From the NCBI GenBank assembly GCA_950106755.1, contig OX467082.1:30194001-30258000 (forward strand): a stretch of DNA of 64,000 nt, read 5' to 3'. The position numbers were made by a program, and so were the translations under genes. The DNA is from Climacium dendroides (Eukaryota; Streptophyta; Bryopsida; Hypnales; Climaciaceae). This document shows positions 59,164-64,000 of the stretch, piece after piece (positions within the stretch are counted from its first letter, which is position 1; each line of letters opens with the position of its first letter). The notes beneath the pieces were generated by a model that saw only the letters and a program-made list of their open reading frames with translations, was not told the DNA's origin and searched no databases.

Positions 59164-60316
59164 CCCCTCCCTAAAGTCTTAAAGCCAATTTTGTGTCAAA
59201 ACCACTTTAAACTACCACTTCTACTACATTCACTTTACAAAATAAATTTTTAAAAATATTTTAAGAAATTTGACCATAGGATCTTGTTCTACACTTGTCT
59301 TAGATCATGTGATAATTTTTCTCAGGGAATGCACTATGTAGGAACTCTGTTGATCACGTGCAAATAAGTGGTTTCTAATCAACTATAATTTTAACTTCAA
59401 ATTTTGAGCATTGTTTACTAATGACTATAGGATTCTACTCCCAAAATTTCAAATTCAAATAAAATATGGAATGATTTCTAGAAGAGGTTAAAAATGCACT
59501 AAAATGGCATGTTTTTTTAACTCAAATATTCTTAGAGAGCACATTTAGATGACCATTGCATCAATATTCAACTCAAAATGAGCTTTCAATAGAGAGTTAT
59601 TTTTAGAAATTTTTTGTTCATTTTTTAAACAATTTTTTCTTATATAATATAGGAATGTGAAAGTTATTTTTCAGTTCTACAATGTATCTTTTTACTTCAA
59701 AAATTTGTAAATAATTATTATTAACAAATAAAAGTATAAATAATTCAAAACATAAACTTTCAAAGTAGGAAAATCTATTCATATTTTTTTCACTTAATTT
59801 TATTTAAAATTCAAAAAGTGTATAGGGGGTCCAAAGTTTTGTTCGCACACTAACATAAAAAAAGGAGAAATGCACCCCCCGGGTAATTTTTTTGTGATTT
59901 TTGACCATATAGATTGAAAGATATTAGCATTCAAAGTGAAAGAAATGAGTTTTTTTTGAAGATATTGCCATGGTTGCCCACAAAACAAGAAGCTCCATAA
60001 CTTTCACACCTTTAATCCAAATGGAATTAATCAAAGCTTCCCATTTACAAAAATATAATCTACAAGAAAAAAAAGTATAAAAATTTTTATTTCAATTTTT
60101 TGTGGATTTTTTTTGCTGTCACATCTCCTCCATTTTAATATTATTGTGGCATAACCTTTACTCCCGGGCACCAATTGAAATAAAAATTATATTCCCAAAA
60201 AGCTCATAAGTTTTTCTAACTTGTGAAAAAGTTTCAAAAAGTTTTAATAAAAATTAAGATCATAGGAGCCTATCCAAAATCCATTGTCTCCCATAGGAAC
60301 AATGGAACTTTAGGGG
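59164..60316. mobile_element. Insertion flanked by TTAA, short inverted ends
   Basis: The segment is absent at the matching site 36395-36415 of copy 1. It is flanked by TTAA on both sides (59160-59163 and 60317-60320). The ends CCCCT(CCC)TAAAGT and ACTTTAGGGG are inverted relatives. TTAA duplications are typical of piggyBac-type transposons, but the ends are short and no transposase is present. Confidence 0.6.
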
Positions 60317-60631
60317 TTAATGTTTAAAGGCTTTGGATTTCTTTTGATGAATTATTATTTTTATATTACTCAATATTTTTTCATTGTTGACCATAAAATG
60401 ACCTATCCATATTGCTAAGACACTTAAAGTTTGGATGTTCCTATTGAAAGTTGATGACAAATAAAGTTTGATTACTAATTGGCACGTACTTTAAAACTTC
60501 ATCTACTAATTTCTATCACTCTACAATTCTAAGTTAACTTTTCTCTTGAGTTTTGGCATTTGAATTTAATTTATAATCTATTTTTTTTCTTTTGACCTCA
60601 CTTAGATAATTTTTTCTATTTTTCATCCATT

Positions 60632-61000
60632 CATACCAGAGTTGTCTTGTCGAACATATTTTTGGATTTTGGTGTCATGTAGGACATTTGACGTCGCATG
60701 TTGTACTAACAAAGTGTCAATACCCCATTGTGACCCGTCATGTAAGTCCATTGTTGACAACTCGGAAAATTAAAATCTCACTATAATTATGAACCTAAAT
60801 TTAGAATGTAATATGTATTCATTAAATTGACACACTTCATTGAAATGAAACTTTAATATATCAAAATCGTAATTTTTTTATTATTTCTTTTAAAGCCAAC
60901 TAGACATTTAGTCAAATAGACATCTTAAGGGCTCTATCGGACGTTGTGTGACGTCTATTTGTCGCGTTGTCATGCTATCCGGGTAGAAAACCATGATTCA
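60632..61000. other. ~370-bp insertion relative to copy 1
   Basis: Copy 1 reads through at 36710 without it. It is richer in CG and in GACGT/CGTCA words than its surroundings. I could not define its ends. Confidence 0.5.
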
Positions 61001-61536
61001 GACTACCAATCTTCATCCATGGATATTTTCTTTGTTTCTTAAAATCTATTTTCTAATTTTAATCTATTTTTTAAAAGCTTAAAAATAATTTATAAGAACT
61101 TGAATCTAAACTTATAGTTTTAAATGAGTCTTTAGGTTTGAATTGAGAATGTAAATCCTACTTTGTAATATTTGAAAGTTCATGTAGAAGAAGATTGAGA
61201 ATCAATTTGGAATTCAACCCTTTTAGTATTTAAATTTTTTTTTCAAGGAGACAATTCAATAAGATGTTAATATAATTCCAGTGAGGTTCAAACACCAAAG
61301 CAGGGAATACTCTTCCAAATAGGATATTTGATAATTCCTCGCGTAATACACTAATAACAAAATTTATTCCCTCTACTCTTAAAGGCCACAAAGGATTAGA
61401 ATTTCCCTAATTACACTCTTAAATCCTAAATCTTTTCTCGCATTTTCACCCCTCTTTAACTTTCTCCTTTACTTCTTTTTCTTATATTTAATTTTCTTCA
61501 AATAGGCTTTAATAGCAATCAACTTCTGTCCGAATT

Positions 61537-61673
61537 GGTCTTCACAGCAAACAAGAATGCAACATGATATTATGAATTGGCTTGATATGACCTCCGCTCC
61601 AATTGGTCTTCATAGCACATGACAATACAACATAATACTTTAAATTGGTTTGATATGACCTCCACTCCAACAC
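61537..61673 (+). repeat. ~68-bp tandem repeat, two units
   Basis: Units begin at 61537 and 61605 with GGTCTTCA. Copy 1 has three units at 37258-37459. Confidence 0.8.
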
Positions 61674-61792
61674 AACTAGTAACAACTTGATTTATTAAGA
61701 TTTTCTCAACTATTGTTCACCAACTTAGAATTTGACCCCTCTTTCATTTAGATATATGTAGTCTTGTTTATACTAAAAGAAAAACAAGTCCT

Positions 61793-61881
61793 ATGCAACT
61801 GGCCACTGCAAGTAAAAAGTGTCCATTGCAACTATAAATGAATCGTAGTGGACAATTTTTAGTTGTAGTGGCTAGTTGCAT
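61793..61881. repeat. Long hairpin, 89 nt
   Basis: ATGCAACTGGCCACTGCAAG... and the inverted ...TAGTGGCTAGTTGCAT pair over about 39 bp with a handful of mismatches around a ~12-nt loop. It is absent from copy 1. It may be a foldback MITE or a small-RNA precursor. Confidence 0.85.
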
Positions 61882-63309
61882 GCTTTCCCACATCTGACTT
61901 AACACTTACTTGACACAATTACACTCAACATTGAACTAAATTGATTGATTTCACAACAATCCAATTAGGTGGATTTCTCTCCAAGGTGTTACAAATACAC
62001 ACATAGATTGACTATAAGTCTACAACGACATCAAATAATAAAATATTCAAGGATGGTGATTAAAATAACTCCAATTGGATACACATAATTGTAACAATTA
62101 ATACAGATTCAAATGGAATCAACACACATAACAACACTTCACAACTTAATCCCAGTAATCTCATAATCTCCAAATTAGCCAACTATATAGCATATAAGCA
62201 ATATTCCACACAACAATTATTTTCGCAATATACATTACACTAAGTCCAACACACACTGTAATCCAATTATGCAACTTAATCTCTTCGATATATTCAATAC
62301 CACAAAACTACAAAACAACCTATTCAAAGTCTAGACTCGCACTGGGATCTCTCAAAAGTAGGTAGCCTATTTAGTCAAATTCTCCAACCTAATAGGAAGT
62401 TAGGCAATCACTAAACAGCATGCCAACTAATTCAATTAACAACCAACAAGGGAAAAAACAAACCCATCCCACTCTAACTAATCCATAAGCATCTGGATAT
62501 TAATACACAAAAGGCTAAACCACCAATTTAGAAAATGAGTTACAAAATGAACTAAACACACTCCAATTTGGTCAAACACAATGTCAAAAACATCAACTAG
62601 CCTCAAAAATTGAAAAAACAACCAAATTAGGTTCATCACTAATTACTACAATTAAAACTAAAGGAAATAAGGGAAATGGCTCAATTGAGCACATACCTTG
62701 GAGTTGTCTTCTACCAAGAGGTGCTCAGAAAATGCCTCAGACCTCATCATTCTCCATCCTTGTTGAAATATTATAGTTTGTTTGGAACTTATTTTCTTTT
62801 TTGTTTATCACTTATTCAAGGAGTTTATAATAGGAATGACAACTCTAACTAAACCCTCCTTTTAATGTTTATCTTTTTTTTTTGCCTTCATTTCTTTTTC
62901 TTTTGTTGTAGTGTTTGCAAGGCAACTAATTGACCAACACAGTAATTTTTTCCTAATTGAATGACTAAGAGAACTAATATCTCCTAGGTCAATTATGTCT
63001 CTAAAAGTATTCTAATAGCTTTCTAAAGGCAATGATCCTTCTTTTGGATTGTTTTCTTGGCCTAAAAATCAACGACGGAAATGAATTATTTAATGTTGCA
63101 TAGTCAAAGCTAGTCTATGATTTGTTGTTTCTAAATTCTATTTCTCTAATCCTATCTTTTCCTTGTATTTTCAATTAATGTATCCACAACTTCTCTTTTC
63201 ACTTCCCTTGACATATCCCACATACACTTGTTTATTCTTCCATCTTTTTTGTCTTTTTATTTTCCCTTGAGTTTTATTATGATATAATAATATTGCCACT
63301 TCTACTTCT

Positions 63310-64000
63310 AGTTTGGGTTGGAATCACATTTAAATCCTAAAGGACCAAACTTGTTTTTTGGCAACAAAGAAATTTTGGACACCTCACTAAGAAAGGAATT
63401 TTCATTTTTTTTTCTTTTAAATGTTTACACAACATGTGCCCAAGAAATCACTTAAAGGCACAATAATTTTCACAACTTTTGACTACATGATAACTAAAAA
63501 GTTCTTATGTGATATGTAGTTTTTGTTGTTTCCTAAGCAACTCAAAAAAATGACTTTCTTTATATAATACAAATTTGAACTTGATTTCCTATATTTGTAC
63601 TTACGTGAAAATCTTTGAATTATTCCATTTTGATTGACAAGTTGAAAGTTTTGAGGAGTTTGAAGTTGTGGATAGTTATAGAATCTCTACTCTAGAAAGT
63701 CTTTTTTTTAACTCAATGTTCAATATTTTTTAAATAAACTAAACATTGAGTATTGATTGTTTATTCCAACATTAAAACCATTGGAATTGAAATTTTTCAC
63801 TTCCATAACTAAATTCTTAATAGTTTAATATTTTGATTCATACTTAGATACTCTACTTCTTCTACTTACTCTTTTTTTATGTATGAATTCGAAATAGGTT
63901 TTGTTAAAGTTTTTTATATGTGTCTCTTCCTTATTTTTCTAACATATTATATAGATTAAAAACTTGTGTAAAAAATTCAAAAGTTGAAACCTAACCATTT
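63310..64000 (+). repeat. R1 dispersed repeat, running off the window
   Basis: It starts CCTAAAGGACCAAAC and includes 'aaaggcacaataattttcacaa' and 'gtgatatgtagtttttgttg'. It is the counterpart of 39340-39880. Confidence 0.75.

Larger units (their letters stand above)
59005..64000 (+). repeat. Segmental duplication, copy 2, second block
   Basis: It matches 36210-39880 and runs off the window end. It carries three extra insertions. There is no gene in it. Confidence 0.88.

Noticed and set aside
1..64000. tRNA, rRNA and CRISPR arrays
   Set aside because: I looked for T-arm-like GGTTCRANTCC boxes, rRNA-like conserved stretches and regularly spaced direct repeats. Candidates such as 16045-16060 lack a cloverleaf, and all tandem arrays are contiguous without unique spacers.

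Overview
This window is nuclear DNA of a land plant, with the lineage undetermined. The evidence is a bHLH transcription factor with a C-terminal ACT-like fold and GT-AG introns, a nuclear-encoded protein with an organelle-type N-terminus, nested LTR retrotransposons, Stowaway-like MITEs, and long AT-rich stretches without genes. I found no rRNA, tRNA or CRISPR array.

Layout. Positions 1-3580 hold a small MITE, short tandem duplications and no recognisable gene. A single-exon gene for a 195-residue, probably organelle-targeted protein lies at 3585-4172 on the minus strand. A tandem-repeat patch (about 4823-5225) separates it from a four-exon bHLH gene (7778-10216, minus strand, 630 residues). 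Positions 10.8-19.5 kb are non-coding: a dispersed repeat family (called R1 here) in inverted copies, 95-bp repeats, a Stowaway-like MITE and a minisatellite. An old LTR element without pol (19592-35845, TSD GTGTT) follows. Nested inside it is a young, full-length Ty3/gypsy element (20403-30956, TSD AAGT) with intact gag-protease and pol frames on the minus strand. Positions 35.9-39.9 kb are degenerate repeat DNA and 39.9-44.7 kb hold nothing recognisable.

From about 45.0 kb the window repeats itself. Positions 45.0-59.0 kb match 4.05-18.95 kb, and 59.0-64.0 kb match 36.2-39.9 kb, in the same order and orientation but without the LTR elements. This is a tandem segmental duplication, and the nested retrotransposons probably entered copy 1 afterwards. 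In copy 2 the 195-residue gene survives only as a short degraded remnant. The bHLH gene keeps all its splice sites but carries an in-frame TAG followed directly by an ATG.

How the parts relate. The bHLH genes are predicted G-box/E-box DNA-binding regulators that dimerise through HLH and ACT-like regions. The gypsy element carries capsid, protease, RT, RNase H and integrase, and its LTRs differ at a single site that I noticed by eye, so it may still be mobile. The older element has LTRs, PBS and PPT but only a broken coiled-coil frame, so it would have depended on proteins supplied in trans. Most of the remaining sequence is repeat DNA in various states of decay.
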